Below, piece after piece: positions 50,996 through 60,497 of a stretch of 64,000 nucleotides of DNA. Position 1 is the stretch's first letter; the number at the start of each line of letters is the position of its first letter. The notes under the pieces are model-generated. The model worked only from the letters and a program-made list of their open reading frames with translations. It was not told the DNA's origin and did no database searches. Made by a program: the position numbers and the translations under genes. The stretch is from positions 27,594 to 91,593 of the forward strand of contig CAMXCT020002645.1 of the NCBI GenBank assembly GCA_947184155.2, given 5' to 3'. This stretch comes from Cladocopium goreaui. Its lineage: Eukaryota > Sar > Dinophyceae > Suessiales > Symbiodiniaceae.

Positions 50996-53900
50996 CTGAG
51001 GCTTGCAGAAAATGTCGCAAGCAAAAAGCTCAGGAAAGTCTACCCCATTGTATCCTACAGAAGGATGGGTAACCAGGTAAATCCTACAAAAAGGTATGCT
51101 TCAGTTTTATTTGTTTACTAGAACCATGAAGATAATATGTATCCTACAGAAGGATGGGTAACCAGGTAAATCCTACAAAAAGGTATGCTTCAGTTTTATT
51201 TGTTTACTAGAACCATGAAGATAATATGTCGAATGATCCAAAAAAAAATGACACTAGAGCAGGGTGGATCACCATGTAAATTCTACATCAGGAAATGCAG
51301 AAGAAGGTGCATGTGTTCAATGGCTGGGCCTGCATTTCTCAAGACATCATCCCAGGTGAATTTCTCGGCTCCCTGGAACTTGAGTCTGCAACTTCCCTGT
51401 GGTGAGAATGCTGGGGACTTTGGAAAAGCATTGCGATCCAGCTCATTCAACTCCACAATCTGGGCTCTGATCGCTTCACGACCTTGAACTGTACGGCGGA
51501 AGGTTGCTTCAGACACCTCCTCTGTGTCTAAATGAACTGGATCACTCTTTTTCTTCTCGCTTTTCTTGGAGGTCTGCATGGCTCTTCTGCGCCTCTTCTT
51601 CTTGTTTGGCTGGGTCAATGCTCTTCGCGCCTTCTGAGCCCTCTGCGCCATTGCCTTCTTCAGGGATCGTCCTTTTGCTCCCCGAGTCATCGTCGGGGCC
51701 ACCTTCCATTGCTTCATTTCCGGTATCCTGCCCAGGACTTCCGCACTTTCAGGAGTCAGAATCACCTTGACTTCTCCGGATCCATCAAGCGGCTGGTGAC
51801 CTCATTGAAGAAAGGCACTGTTGCAATTCAACAAAAAAGAATCGAAAATACTCAGCAAGAATCCCAAAAGATACAACAGGATGTGCAAAGCTGCATATCC
51901 TACAAAATGATGTGCCTCTCTAAATTGACATTTAACTATCATTACCATTCTCATATCTCGGGAAATGGCAATACCGCTTACTACAGAATGATATGCGCTG
52001 ATTTGTCTAACAACAAGATGATATTCATCTGGAATCAGCAGAACCCATCAACATAGCAAATGCATACAAATGCATCCACAGATGCATACACATGCATACG
52101 AATGCGCATACTGCTGCCAAAATACACTCTTCCACATCCAAAATGCACACCAATGCTTCCATCCGAACAGTCCAAGCTGTCGAGGTAGCACTGCAAAACC
52201 ATTCTCTGGTGCGATCCTGAGGAGCAGAAGCAATTTTATATTTTCTGAATTATTCTCATTGACCTTCTCAAGTCATTGATCCACTCCAAGCATCTTACAT
52301 CACCTTTAAGAATCAAAAAAATGTTGCAAGTTTGTACCCTGCCCAAGAATGCTGATGTGCTAAATAGTGCAGTCTAGAAGCCACATGATCTCCATCCATA
52401 TCCAGGGACACTACCCTGAAGGCCATGCAGCTCGCGCATGGCGTTGCTCTGGTGTTGATCTTTGGTTGCTTGACACCGCGCCACACCGTGATCACCAAAC
52501 CCATTTCCACTCCAGGATTTGGGTTGCCGTCTGGCAAGTGGAACAAAACCACATTTCCAGGCCTTGGTGAATCAGTGTGACTAGGGTGTCTGGCTTAACA
52601 AAAAAGCCCACAAACGCAAAACCACAGGCACAAACACACACACACAACACTTACATCCAAATACAAAATGCTATGACGCCAGCAATATCGCTACAAAATG
52701 CAATGTGCCCAATCTCTATGGACATGCAAATCACAAAATTGATGCCAAAGCAGCATGATGCGCTCTGGCACCCCAGGGGCGACTTGCAAGTCTTGATTTG
52801 CCCGTGTCACCAGCTCGGACCACTTTGCCAAACGCGTCGTGCGGCTTCGATACTCGGCTGTCTCTTTTTCTCGATTCATTTCTGCTATGCGCATTTCATT
52901 GTACCTGAACAGGGCCAACATGTTTGTAGAGTTCAAGAACCAACAACATTATGACAAATACCAGGCTTATATATTGAGTAAACTAAGAAAATCTCAAAAG
53001 ACAGTGAAAACATATTTGAATGGACATAACTGGTTTGGGAATGTTTTGGATCTGGGCATATGCTTAAGCATGTCCATTTTGTGTATTTCTGTTTTGTCTA
53101 CAAAGGACCCTGCACAGAGGAAAGTCTACAAAATGATGTGCTTCAAATATTTCGACCAAATACTGGTGCCAATTCAACTTTGAGCTCGCACGACGTACGT
53201 GGCGAGCATTGGAAATCCATCTGCAATCACATCCACCTGGAGCAGATCTGAGCTTGACAGCATATCGAAAGAGTGAGTTCCATTTGCATCCGCCAGAGGT
53301 CATCGCTTCCAGAAGATTGCCAGGCATGAACTCAGTTTTCTGATCTGTCTCATCAACTTCTTCCGGCTCACGAAGTAGTTCCTTCATCTCATCTGCGTCT
53401 GCCATTTGATCAATCTCCGGATCATCAAAGGCAGAACGGTCAACAACTGAGGCATCTTCCTCGGGGTCCACCAGAACAGACTCCCTTTGAAGAGAGCCCA
53501 GCAGCTTGAAAGCTGGATCTTCTTGGTTGTCATCTTGCACAAAGCAGCCTTCCAAGAATTCATCTGCATCGTCAGGAGAAATTTCCTCAAAACCAAAGGC
53601 ATTTTCTGGATCACGTTGGCAAAGCTTCCGATATTTGGATTCGAGCTCTTTCTCCGTCAATTCCGATGCAAAGGAAACCAACTTCAAAGCTCCCTCAAAC
53701 GCACGCTCGCAGCATTTCCTGAACCTGAGTCAATTGAGTTCAGTTCACATTCTCCACAAAGCAGTCCTACAAAATGACAAGTACCAAAGAATTGCCTACA
53801 ATAAGCCTGGCCAATCATGAATCGCTACTTCAGTTCACATTCTCCACAAAGCAGTCCTACAAAATGACAAGTACCAGAGAATTGCCTACAATAAGCCTGG

Positions 53901-56900
53901 CCAATCATGAATCGCTACCTAACAAGTATAAACCTTTATAAACATTCATAAGCTCCATCTAATCCAAGCAAAGACTGCAAAGCCAATCCTGTCAAGACAC
54001 TCATCTTCAGTGAGTGACTTTTCAGGCTTCCGTTCCATGGGCTTTTCATTGTTCAAGAGCTTCCCATGTTTCATCATTGTTCGTGCTCCTGCAGCAAAGT
54101 ATCCCCTTGCGGAGAGCTGCGAGCTCGAACTCTGTCGACGGAGAAGAGAGAACCACTCCTCTACCGGTAACTCTGACAAGCGGCAAGTTCCTTGCTTCCA
54201 TGGGTGCCAATTGGCATCCTTGCACAAAGTCAGGACTGTGGCTGATAGGGCCACACCCTGTATGTTGAAGCAGGTTTGCCCTGACATAAACAGGCTTCCC
54301 CGAGGTACGGCCAATTCCTCAGCCTTCTCTTCAGCCACCATCCTGAACAAATCCAAGGAAAGGAAACCGGCAAGCCCGGCTTCTGCCCGATCTTGAAGCG
54401 TCATGTTGCGATGGAGTAGAGAACTGACGCACATTGCAACCTCGGGTGCGGGCTGCGTGTTTTCATGCAGCTCGCCTAAAGAGCCTCCTTTCCTTGATCC
54501 TTTGTGTGAAGGGAGCGCTACAGAATGCAATGTCACAGTTCTGAATGACACTTCTTATTTTTTTCCAACACACCTATCTAACTTGGCAAAGGACGCAAAC
54601 ATTGTGGAGCAAAGCTCCTCTCAATGCCCATGGGGTCTCCATAGATCCAAGCGGGCAATCCTGAGCTGAACAGTGTCCGAGAGAAAACCACTAATATATA
54701 CTAATATTATACCACTATCAAGACATATAAGATGCGATCCCGAGAAATTCAACAGAAAGCTTGTCTGAATGATGTCTCAAAAATTCGACTTGTTTCACCA
54801 AATAAAATGGGTTCGAGAGAACTGCCTGGCACTTATCAGACATGGCATTCTCCCTTCCCAGGACGGAAGGTGGCATGCCGTGTTCTCTGGACTGAGTCAT
54901 GTCAGCCCAATAAAGTCCGAAGTAACACGTTCTCAGCCACGACAGCAGTTGTCCGCCTGTGTTTTTGTTGGCATGACCTCAGCGTCAGCATGATGACACT
55001 TCAAGAAGATACAAAAGAGTAGTCGCCCCCAAAATGACTACAAAATGTGGTGCTTCAAGATATTCCTATATATTCCCATATGTTCCTGGTAAATGTTGAA
55101 TTAAAAAATTGAACTGGATGAGGTCAAAAAACAGACTCCTGGGATTCCAAAGAATGGCTCCCCCTTGTGCACGCACTTCTGGATTGGGAGTCGGGGAAGA
55201 TCATGCAGGAGTGGCTCAAAGGTGAGATCCTTCCAAAAAGTCATTTTCTTCACGTCGTCCAAGTTCACATCGCTCAGCTGCCCATGCAAAATTCGTCGGA
55301 TCAGAGAGTGGGATCCATGAGCATCAAATGTGACTGCACTAAGCAGGTTTCCACTTTCTTGAAGGATTTTTCCCATCAATTCCAACATAAAGTACGAGCC
55401 ACGCAAGGTGCTTCCCGGTCCTGTGAAATTCGTTTCCACTGGAACACAGCACACACTCAGAGGAATTTTCCTCAAAGCTGCTGGGTCCCATACTACAGCC
55501 TCAAGCAGCGATGATGCTTTGACCACCTTGCCCACATCGATATCGTCATCAAGATTCAAGAAGCTTTGGTCCATGCCATCCGGACCCCATACTCCGCCCA
55601 CCAGGCCCACTGAATTGTGGAGTTGCATTTGGGCCAGGGTTGTGGTCAAATACGTAGAGTCAAACGCCATCATCAAGCGACCTTGTGTGACATTTCTTGG
55701 TCAGGATCCTACAAAATGATTGGTTTTCCCAATTGGTCCTATAGAAAGTTGCAATCGGGGAGCCCAAAAATATAAAATCAATACAAAACACCCAACAAAT
55801 TCTAACAAATATCTCATCTTTTCATGTTGCAACCAAAGATTGGCAATTTCCTTGAGCAAGTTCAGGAAGAATAGAATTGATTAAAATGGATTAAAATGGT
55901 GCATTCCAAACCACAAACATGCCTACAAAATGCAATTCTGCACATACAAGCCTACAAAATGATCAGGGCCCTAAATCAACTAATCTGTGCATAATCACCC
56001 CCCATCGTGCTCCTACAAAATGCAGGCCCTGGATCTGAGAAAAGAACATCGGCATCTCTGTACACCAAGCTGAGAAAAACCATATTTGTCTACTATTTTT
56101 TTTCCATTCAAACTCTCTACATAAAGTTGTTCATTTGTTAACATTTTGGCCTCCAGCCAGACCAAGACCCAGGACACAAGAAAGCTATCACCGAATCACT
56201 CAGTGGGTGGTGTCCCAGAATAAAGTTTAAACACATTGCAACACATGTTGGGCTTCCGTTTTGGGAACCTGTTTTGCGACCATGCTTTGATACTAGATAA
56301 CTTCCTGAGAATGAGCCAAGGAACGCTGTGGAGCAGATTCTGGCTTTGGAAATCGTTGGTCGCAGAGAATGAAGTTCTCTTTGAGAACTTCTGGATGCCG
56401 CACTGCAAGTGAAGGGGTGGGCAAGCTCTGGGCATTCAAATCCTCGACGTGGACCTTGCATAGTCTCGATGAAATGCCGAACTCCTTTGCAAGGATATGG
56501 TTGCCACAGGCCATTGCCAGCTGTTGCCCGGCATCGGCTACCAGTGCAGCCTCCCGCTCGGAGCAATTGCTCCGCCTTCCAGTCATGCACCAGATTCCAC
56601 GAGAGGCTTTCTCCATCATCCTGGAGCATTGGAGTGTCAGTCCGCAGATAAGCGGGTGCCTGGATAAGTCACCCTTTATGGCACTACAGGCCACCTTCAA
56701 GCGGATGACATCTTCCTCTCCAGCCTCACTTCCTCGCAGAATCGCTGTAAAACGAGCAACGGTGTCTTGCAAATTGGAAGGAATGTTCCCAACATTGATG
56801 CCCAAAGTTGGCTTCACAACTGTGGACATGAAGAGCTTGTAGCGGTCGGTTCCTCCACCATCAGATGCACAGCTGAGTCTGACCCATTGCTGCAGCCGGT

Positions 56901-59882
56901 GTGTCTCCAGTTGCATGATTTCCTTGAGCTTTGTGTCATTCTGCTTGTAGAGGGTGGTGCTTTTGATCTCAGCAAGGACGTCATCCACTCCTGCCTCATT
57001 CTGAAACATCCGGGCACTGAGTAGTTGAGCTGCATAGTACTTTCGTGTGAACCGGATTGGAGAGCGCACAACCTGGGCTGTGAGGTCAAATCACTTCCAA
57101 CAGAAAATATTCCACATAAATAGTCCCTACAAAATACCTTTCTTTCACAAAGATCGTACAAAATGATACAAAATGACTGGGGCATACTAGAGCGATGACA
57201 AAACGACATCGGCCAAAACGACATCGAATCCAAAACCAAGAGACACTATGTGCAGCTCCCAAGGCAAGACAAGCTGAGCAAACATGCCTTTCCATTTCTT
57301 CGCTTTCAAGCGTCTGCTTCTCACAATCAGAGGATTTGACAATCCATGTTCCAGCATTGGCATCATGGAAGTATGTGTGTCGGGCACACGACTTGAAGTT
57401 GGCCACCGACGCCCAAAGAGCAAATTCATTGCGATAGACCCAAAGTCTCCCTGCAGTCTCTGCATCTTCGATGGATAAGCCTTGGCAGTCAACCTTCTGC
57501 TTCTCTTTGACAAGTTCCACTCTTTGCATCTTCTTGACATTCCTGTCGTGAGTAGGACATCCGGTATGCTGAGTCAAGAAGTGCTTCACGGAACCAAGTC
57601 TCATCTCAACCAAGTCTCCCACACGTCCTTGTGGTTGACTGCGGCTGGTGCATGCGATGCATCGATATGGCTGCTTTTTTCCAAAAGATCCTGCAGGAAG
57701 AAGCTGGATCCAAGGCTCGAACTGCTTGAGGAATTTCATGCATGCTTCTGGGCCATTGTCTTCAGATTCCTCCCCATCCTGCTCATCTCCCTTTTGGTTC
57801 TTTCTGGCTCCCTTCCTCTTTTTGCTGATCGTTGGTTCCTTGCCTTCATTGTCAACTGCCTCCTTGAACCTGTCCTTTGGATCCCTCTGTCCGGCAAGAA
57901 CTTGCTCAGTGGCTTCTTTCAAATCTTCATGACTGAACTTGTGGTTGGCCAACATGGACTTGCATCCCTCGCATTCCAACTTCTCTTTTGCAAGTAGCTT
58001 GGCTTGCAAACGAACAAAACCACCTTCTCCACATCTACTGGTTTTCTTCATTGGCGCAAACCTGCCAGCATTCGAGACCACAAACATGCCTACAAAATGC
58101 AATGCTGCACATACAAGCCTACAAAATGACCAGGGCCCTAAATCAACTAATCTGTGCATAATCACCCCCCATCGTGCTCCTACAAAATGCAGGCCCTGGA
58201 TCTGAGAAAAGAACATCGGCATCTCTGCACACCAAGCTGAGAAAAACCATATTTGTCTACTATTTTTTTTCCATTCAAACTCTCTACATAAAGTTGTTCA
58301 TTTGTTAACATTTTGGCTTCCAGCCAGACCAAGACCCAGGACACAAGAAAGCTACAAGTTCTCCTCGCCTGCTGTGCACGCGCTGGAAGAGCGGCCATGT
58401 GATGCCAATGTCGGTCAAGTACATCTTGACAGCTTGAATGTACTTCTGACTCTCACTTTTCCCTTTCTTCCAGCAAGTTCTTTTGTGAGACCTCCTGGTG
58501 ATTCCTCTGTTCATCTCCTGCATCAACCCCATCGAAGGGAGCACATAAGAGCACAACTCAGTGAAAACAGTTGTAAAATTGATAATTGTAAAAATTGAAC
58601 CATGTTTTTGAACACAATGTCCTCCTCATCCTCTTCCATATCACCATCTTCCAGTGGAAGTTGCCCAACATCTAACTCATGTGCACCATCTTTGGAACCA
58701 GGTGCGCCATCTGTGGGAGGCTCTGAATCTATCTGCACCAAGGATCCAAGGTTCCGTCTCTTGGCCCCTCTCAACTTCGTGTCCACTTCCTGCGGCTGCC
58801 CAAACTGAACTCCTCTGCAACCTTTCACTCGTTTGGGACCCTTACCTTTTGCAGGTGTTGCTGGTGAAGAAGGGTCGGCTTTCTTCTTCTTCGGTGGTGT
58901 CGACGGATCTGCACTTGTTGCTGGCTGCGATCCACTGGGTCCTGCCCCATCAGCAGATGGCTTGGGTGCTGGAGCCGGTTGGGCAGCTGAGGCTGGCTTG
59001 GCACCAGATCCACTTGACTCACATCCACTGACCCCTGCTGCAGCTGAGGCTGGCTTGGCACCAGATCCACTTGACTCACATCCACTGACCCCTGCTGCAG
59101 CTGAGGCTGGCTGGGCACCAGATTCACAGACTCCTGGGGCTTGTTTGTCCGGCAACTTTTTCTGCTCAGGCACCTCATCTTGCAATCCCATCATGACGAA
59201 GATCAACTGCCACCGTGGATCATCTCGATGTTGCAACCACAGCTGGGCAATTTCCTTCGGCAAGTCCAGGAGGAACATTCCAAACCACAAACATGCCTAC
59301 AAAATGCAATGCTGCACATACAAGCCTACAAAATGACCAGGGCCCTAAATCAACTAATCTGTGCATAATCACCCCCCATCGTGCTCCTACAAAATGCAGG
59401 CCCTGGATCTGAGAAAAGAACATCGGCATCTCTGCACACCAAGCTGAGAAAAACCATATTTGTCTACCATTTTTTTTTTCATTCAAACTCTCTACATAAA
59501 GTTGTTCATTTGTTAACATTTTGGCCTCCAGCCAGACCAAGACCCAGGACACAAGAAAGCTATCACCGAATCACTGAACCCCTGGCAATTGGCCAATGTC
59601 CTTTCGCAATGCCATTGTCTTCTCCTTTGTTGATGTGGTTGTTCGGATAAAGCACCCAGCATGCAATGCGCAAAGCGTCCACAGAGCGCAATTGCCATCG
59701 CCTGGAACCTCACATGGAAGGAAGCCCAACCCAATGACCGAGTCGATGAAGCCCTGCTTGCGCTTCCAAAGTTCCAATTGGTCCTTAAGAGACTCAAGAA
59801 ACTCGTCATCTGACTCATCCTGCGTCATCTCTTTCAACCTTCTTTCACAGCTCCCAACGCGCTTTCTGACTTTGTCCTCCAT
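50797..59882 (-). CDS. Gene X model: large OTU-like / Cys-His / transposase-like protein (about 1,700 aa)
   Basis: Exons E1-E16 described separately cover about 5 kb of coding sequence over 9.1 kb. Order of regions: OTU-like Cys motif, low-complexity linker, basic Cys/His region, helical body (E5), possible RNase H-like region (E8), helical EEWFSLLRRQ region (E10), acidic linker, a beta-rich module (E13), basic nuclear-signal-like exon, helical C-terminus. Most boundaries that can be fixed are phase 0. Introns commonly end CATTTTGTAG. Likely nuclear and DNA-associated, possibly domesticated from a mobile element. Could be two adjacent genes (split at E4). Confidence 0.5.
51051..51228. repeat. 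89-bp tandem duplication in a gene X intron
   Basis: TATCCTACAGAAGGATGGGT begins at 51,051 and again at 51,140, followed by the same 70 bp. Contains CTACAGAAGG and CTACAAAAAGG, variants of the intron-end motif. Confidence 0.95.
51345..51797 (-). CDS. Gene X, exon E15 (basic, nuclear-signal-like)
   Basis: Open as PLDGSGEVKVILTPESAEVL, then a Lys/Arg-rich stretch (QPNKKKRRRRAMQTSKK, EKKKSDP) typical of a nuclear localisation signal, then EEVSEATFRRTVQGREA and FTWDD before the donor GAT|GTCTTG. Upstream border uncertain (AATGAG|GTCACC suggested). Confidence 0.55.
52126..52216 (-). CDS. Gene X, exon E14
   Basis: Acceptor CTGCTCCTCAG, open as DRTREWFCSATSTAWTV then RMEALVCILDVEE, donor at GAGT|GTATTT (or two bases earlier). 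In phase with E13. Confidence 0.5.
52385..52580 (-). CDS. Gene X, exon E13
   Basis: After ACACCCTAG, open as HTDSPRPGNVVLFHLPDG, NPNPGVEMGLVITVWRGV, KQPKINTRATPCASCMAF and RVVSLDMDGDH, then CAT|GTGGCT. A beta-rich module (hydrophobic alternation around VVLFH and LVITVW) that resembles chromo/SH3-like barrels only in general pattern. Family unknown. Confidence 0.6.
52735..52904 (-). CDS. Gene X, exon E12
   Basis: Acceptor CCCTGTTCAG; joins E11 in frame (…NWHQ then YNEMRIAEMNREKETAEY). Continues RSRTTRLAKWSELVTRAN then QDLQVAPGVPERIMLLWHQF. Helical. Donor TTTT|GTGATT. Confidence 0.6.
53164..53710 (-). CDS. Gene X, exon E11 (acidic)
   Basis: Reads KLVSFASELTEKELESKYRK, then a long acidic region with EISPDDADEFLEGC, DPEEDASVVDRSAFDD and EEVDETDQKTE, then SLFRYAVKLRSAPGG and a basic end RHVRRASSKLNWHQ. 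The donor CACCA|GTATTT joins E12 in phase 2. The 5' border is approximate. The acidic segment is probably disordered. Confidence 0.6.
53739..53918. repeat. 90-bp tandem duplication in a gene X intron
   Basis: TTCAGTTCACATTCTCCACA starts at 53,739 and 53,829, each with CCTACAAAATGACAAGTACC. Only about one base differs, so it is recent. Confidence 0.95.
53976..54452 (-). CDS. Gene X, exon E10 (159 codons, phase 0-0)
   Basis: Acceptor AAAACACGCAG, donor GCA|GTCTTT. Reads PAPEVAMCVSSLLHRNMT, LQDRAEAGLAGFLSLDLF, RMVAEEKAEELAVPRGSLFM, later CRLSELPVEEWFSLLRRQ, SSSSQLSARGYFAAGARTM. All-helical look. The EEWFSLLRRQ stretch followed by Ser/Ala-rich helix recalls the C-terminal region of transposase-derived proteins, but this is only a resemblance. 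Confidence 0.65.
54754..54977 (-). CDS. Gene X, exon E9
   Basis: Open as HANKNTGGQLLSWLRTCYFG, LYWADMTQSREHGMPP, VLGRENAMSDKCQAVL and SNPFYLVKQVEFLRHHSDK, with donor TCT|GTTGAA in phase 0 with E10. The 5' border (GCTGAG) is less certain. Confidence 0.6.
55137..55676 (-). CDS. Gene X, exon E8 (about 180 codons)
   Basis: Reads MMAFDSTYLTTTLAQMQL, then VGLVGGVWGPDGMDQSFL, DIDVGKVVKASSLLEAVV, LSVCCVPVETNFTGPGS, then LLSAVTFDAHGSHSLIRRIL and KDLTFEPLLHDLPRLPIQ. The spacing of FDSTYL and TFDAHGSH is reminiscent of the first two acidic residues of an RNase H-like DDE transposase core; a clear third residue was not identified. Donor GGA|GTCTGT. The 5' border could extend about 15 nt toward the CATTTTGTAG at 55,709. 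Confidence 0.6.
55895..56199 (-). repeat. Introner-like intron sequence, copy A
   Basis: Minus strand: from GTGATTCGGTGATAGCTTTC to CATTTTGTAG at 55,923, followed by GCATGTTTGTGGTTTGGAAT. Nearly identical to copies B and C. Contains three CATTTTGTAG motifs (55,923, 55,952 and 56,013). The exon copied after it (matching the start of E2) is interrupted by about 30 bp and looks like a relic. Confidence 0.85.
56200..56268 (-). CDS. Gene X, small exon E6 (borders unresolved)
   Basis: Between GCAAAACAG and intron copy A. In phase 0 it reads VPKTEAQH before a possible donor GTGTTG, and another frame (FPKRKPNMCCNVFKLYS) is open to the intron. I cannot choose. Confidence 0.3.
56302..57072 (-). CDS. 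Gene X, exon E5 (257 codons, phase 0-0)
   Basis: Acceptor CACAGCCCAG, donor GAA|GTTATC, 771 nt. Reads VVRSPIRFTRKYYAAQLL, SARMFQNEAGVDDVLAEI, LKEIMQLETHRLQQWVRL, STVVKPTLGINVGNIPS, RLKVACSAIKGDLSRHPL, then CGNHILAKEFGISSRLCK. Largely helical, Cys-containing, with normal codon use. The best single coding block in the window. No named family recognised. Confidence 0.75.
57247..58089 (-). CDS. Gene X, exon E4 (about 280 codons, Cys/His-rich)
   Basis: Reads APMKKTSRCGEGGFVRLQ, then KLECEGCKSML, a basic tract (ISKKRKGARKNQKGDEQ), then a finger-like region CIACTSRSQPQGR ... FLTQHTGCPTH (Cys-x2-Cys then His-x4-His, BED-like spacing) and SCARHTYFHDANAG ... HVCSACLALG. Probably a nucleic-acid-binding Zn region with a nuclear signal. 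Begins right after intron copy B. Exact 5' splice phase with E3 does not fit the nearest acceptor, so the start could be at 58,061 (GGCAG) or an ATG of a separate gene. Donor ATA|GTGTCT. Confidence 0.65.
58090..58355 (-). repeat. Introner-like intron sequence, copy B
   Basis: Minus strand: CTT|GTAGCTTTCTTGTGTCC to CATTTTGTAG at 58,090. Lacks about 11 bp present at the start of copies A and C. CATTTTGTAG also at 58,119 and 58,180. Confidence 0.9.
58356..58517 (-). CDS. Gene X, exon E3 (54 codons, phase 0-0)
   Basis: Acceptor GGGTTGATGCAG, then EMNRGITRRSHKRTCWKK, GKSESQKYIQAVKMYLTD, IGITWPLFQRVHSRRGEL, ending exactly at intron copy B. Basic and helical. Confidence 0.65.
58616..59296 (-). CDS. 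Gene X, exon E2 (227 codons, phase 0-0, low-complexity linker)
   Basis: Starts after CATTTTGTAG as ACLWFGMFLLDLPKEIAQLW, LQHRDDPRWQLIFVMMGL, then an Ala/Ser/Gly/Pro region with a 57-bp (19-aa) tandem repeat (GAKPASAAAGVSGCESSGS) at about 58,986-59,125, a Lys-rich stretch (PPKKKKADPSSPATPAKG), and an acidic end (LEDGDMEEDEEDI). Donor ATT|GTGTTC. The first 45 residues look folded and the rest disordered. Confidence 0.7.
59297..59579 (-). repeat. Introner-like intron sequence, copy C
   Basis: Minus strand: GGG|GTTCAGTGATTCGGTGATAG to CATTTTGTAG at 59,297; additional CATTTTGTAG at 59,326 and 59,387. Using GTTCAG as donor keeps E1 and E2 in phase 0. Confidence 0.9.
59580..59882 (-). CDS. Gene X, first exon E1 with OTU-like catalytic Cys motif (101 codons)
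   Basis: ATG at 59,882 with an in-frame TGA 6 nt upstream. Reads MEDKVRKRVGSCERRLKEM, DEFLESLKDQLELWKRKQ, then GLGFLPCEVPGDGNCALWTL and CALHAGCF. Asp-Gly-Asn-Cys followed by Trp and a hydrophobic helix is the catalytic-Cys signature of OTU-family cysteine peptidases (deubiquitinases). The matching His-containing half is not downstream in E2; a candidate lies upstream at 60.0-60.5 kb. Alternatively this is an internal exon beginning at GAG|GACAAA, which would join that upstream exon in phase 0. Confidence 0.6.
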
Positions 59883-60024
59883 GGTACATCAATGCAAATT
59901 AAAAATCAACAATAAATAGTAGTATATACAAATAGTAGTATATGTACATATATAACACAATTTCCTTTGAAAGGGGTCCTCCGGGTGAAAGGGGTTATAT
60001 ATATATGGGTGTGTGTGTCTTCAC

Positions 60025-60497
60025 AAAACGCAGGCCCATGTCTTTCCAGGCACAAGATGCATGGCAGTCCTGCAAGCCTTGCACTGCAGTCTGCCACTCC
60101 TCCCCCAGCTGAACCTTGGGATATGCTGGCATGAAGTGATTGAGATTCCAGAAGTTGCCGCGCTTGAAGTCGCACCTCACGGCTGCTGTGATCCACAGCG
60201 TTGGGGAATTCATGTCCATTTGCTCATTTACCTCGAACTTCCCAGTGCCAGGATTGGACTCCAAGAGCTCGTTGAAAATCTGCAGCAGGGGACGTACAAT
60301 TGGATCACCTCCTGTCTCATCGTCCCAGAAGAGGATGAGCATGTCCTTTTGCCTGGCCATGCACAACATCGCAAGCTCAGGCAACCCCAAGAAGACAGCT
60401 TTCTGGGCAATGTGATCTGCATAGAGGGCCTTATTCGAGAAAGGAACCCCAAATAAGGGGACAACGTGTACCAAAGCGATTCCAAGACAGCCATGAC
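60025..60497 (-). CDS. Region Y, exon resembling C-terminal half of an OTU-like peptidase
   Basis: Acceptor TTGGGTACCAG, open for 473 nt: HGCLGIALVHVVPLFGVP, FSNKALYADHIAQKAVFLG, LPELAMLCMARQKDMLIL, FWDDETGG, later PTLWITAAVRCDFKRG and NFWNLNHFMPAYPKVQLG. LPELAMLCMA followed by a hydrophobic strand and a later LNHF is the pattern around the catalytic His of OTU peptidases. Possible donor TTTT|GTGAAG; otherwise the frame ends at a stop at 59,995. It lies upstream of the Cys-bearing exon E1, the reverse of the expected order. Confidence 0.5.
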
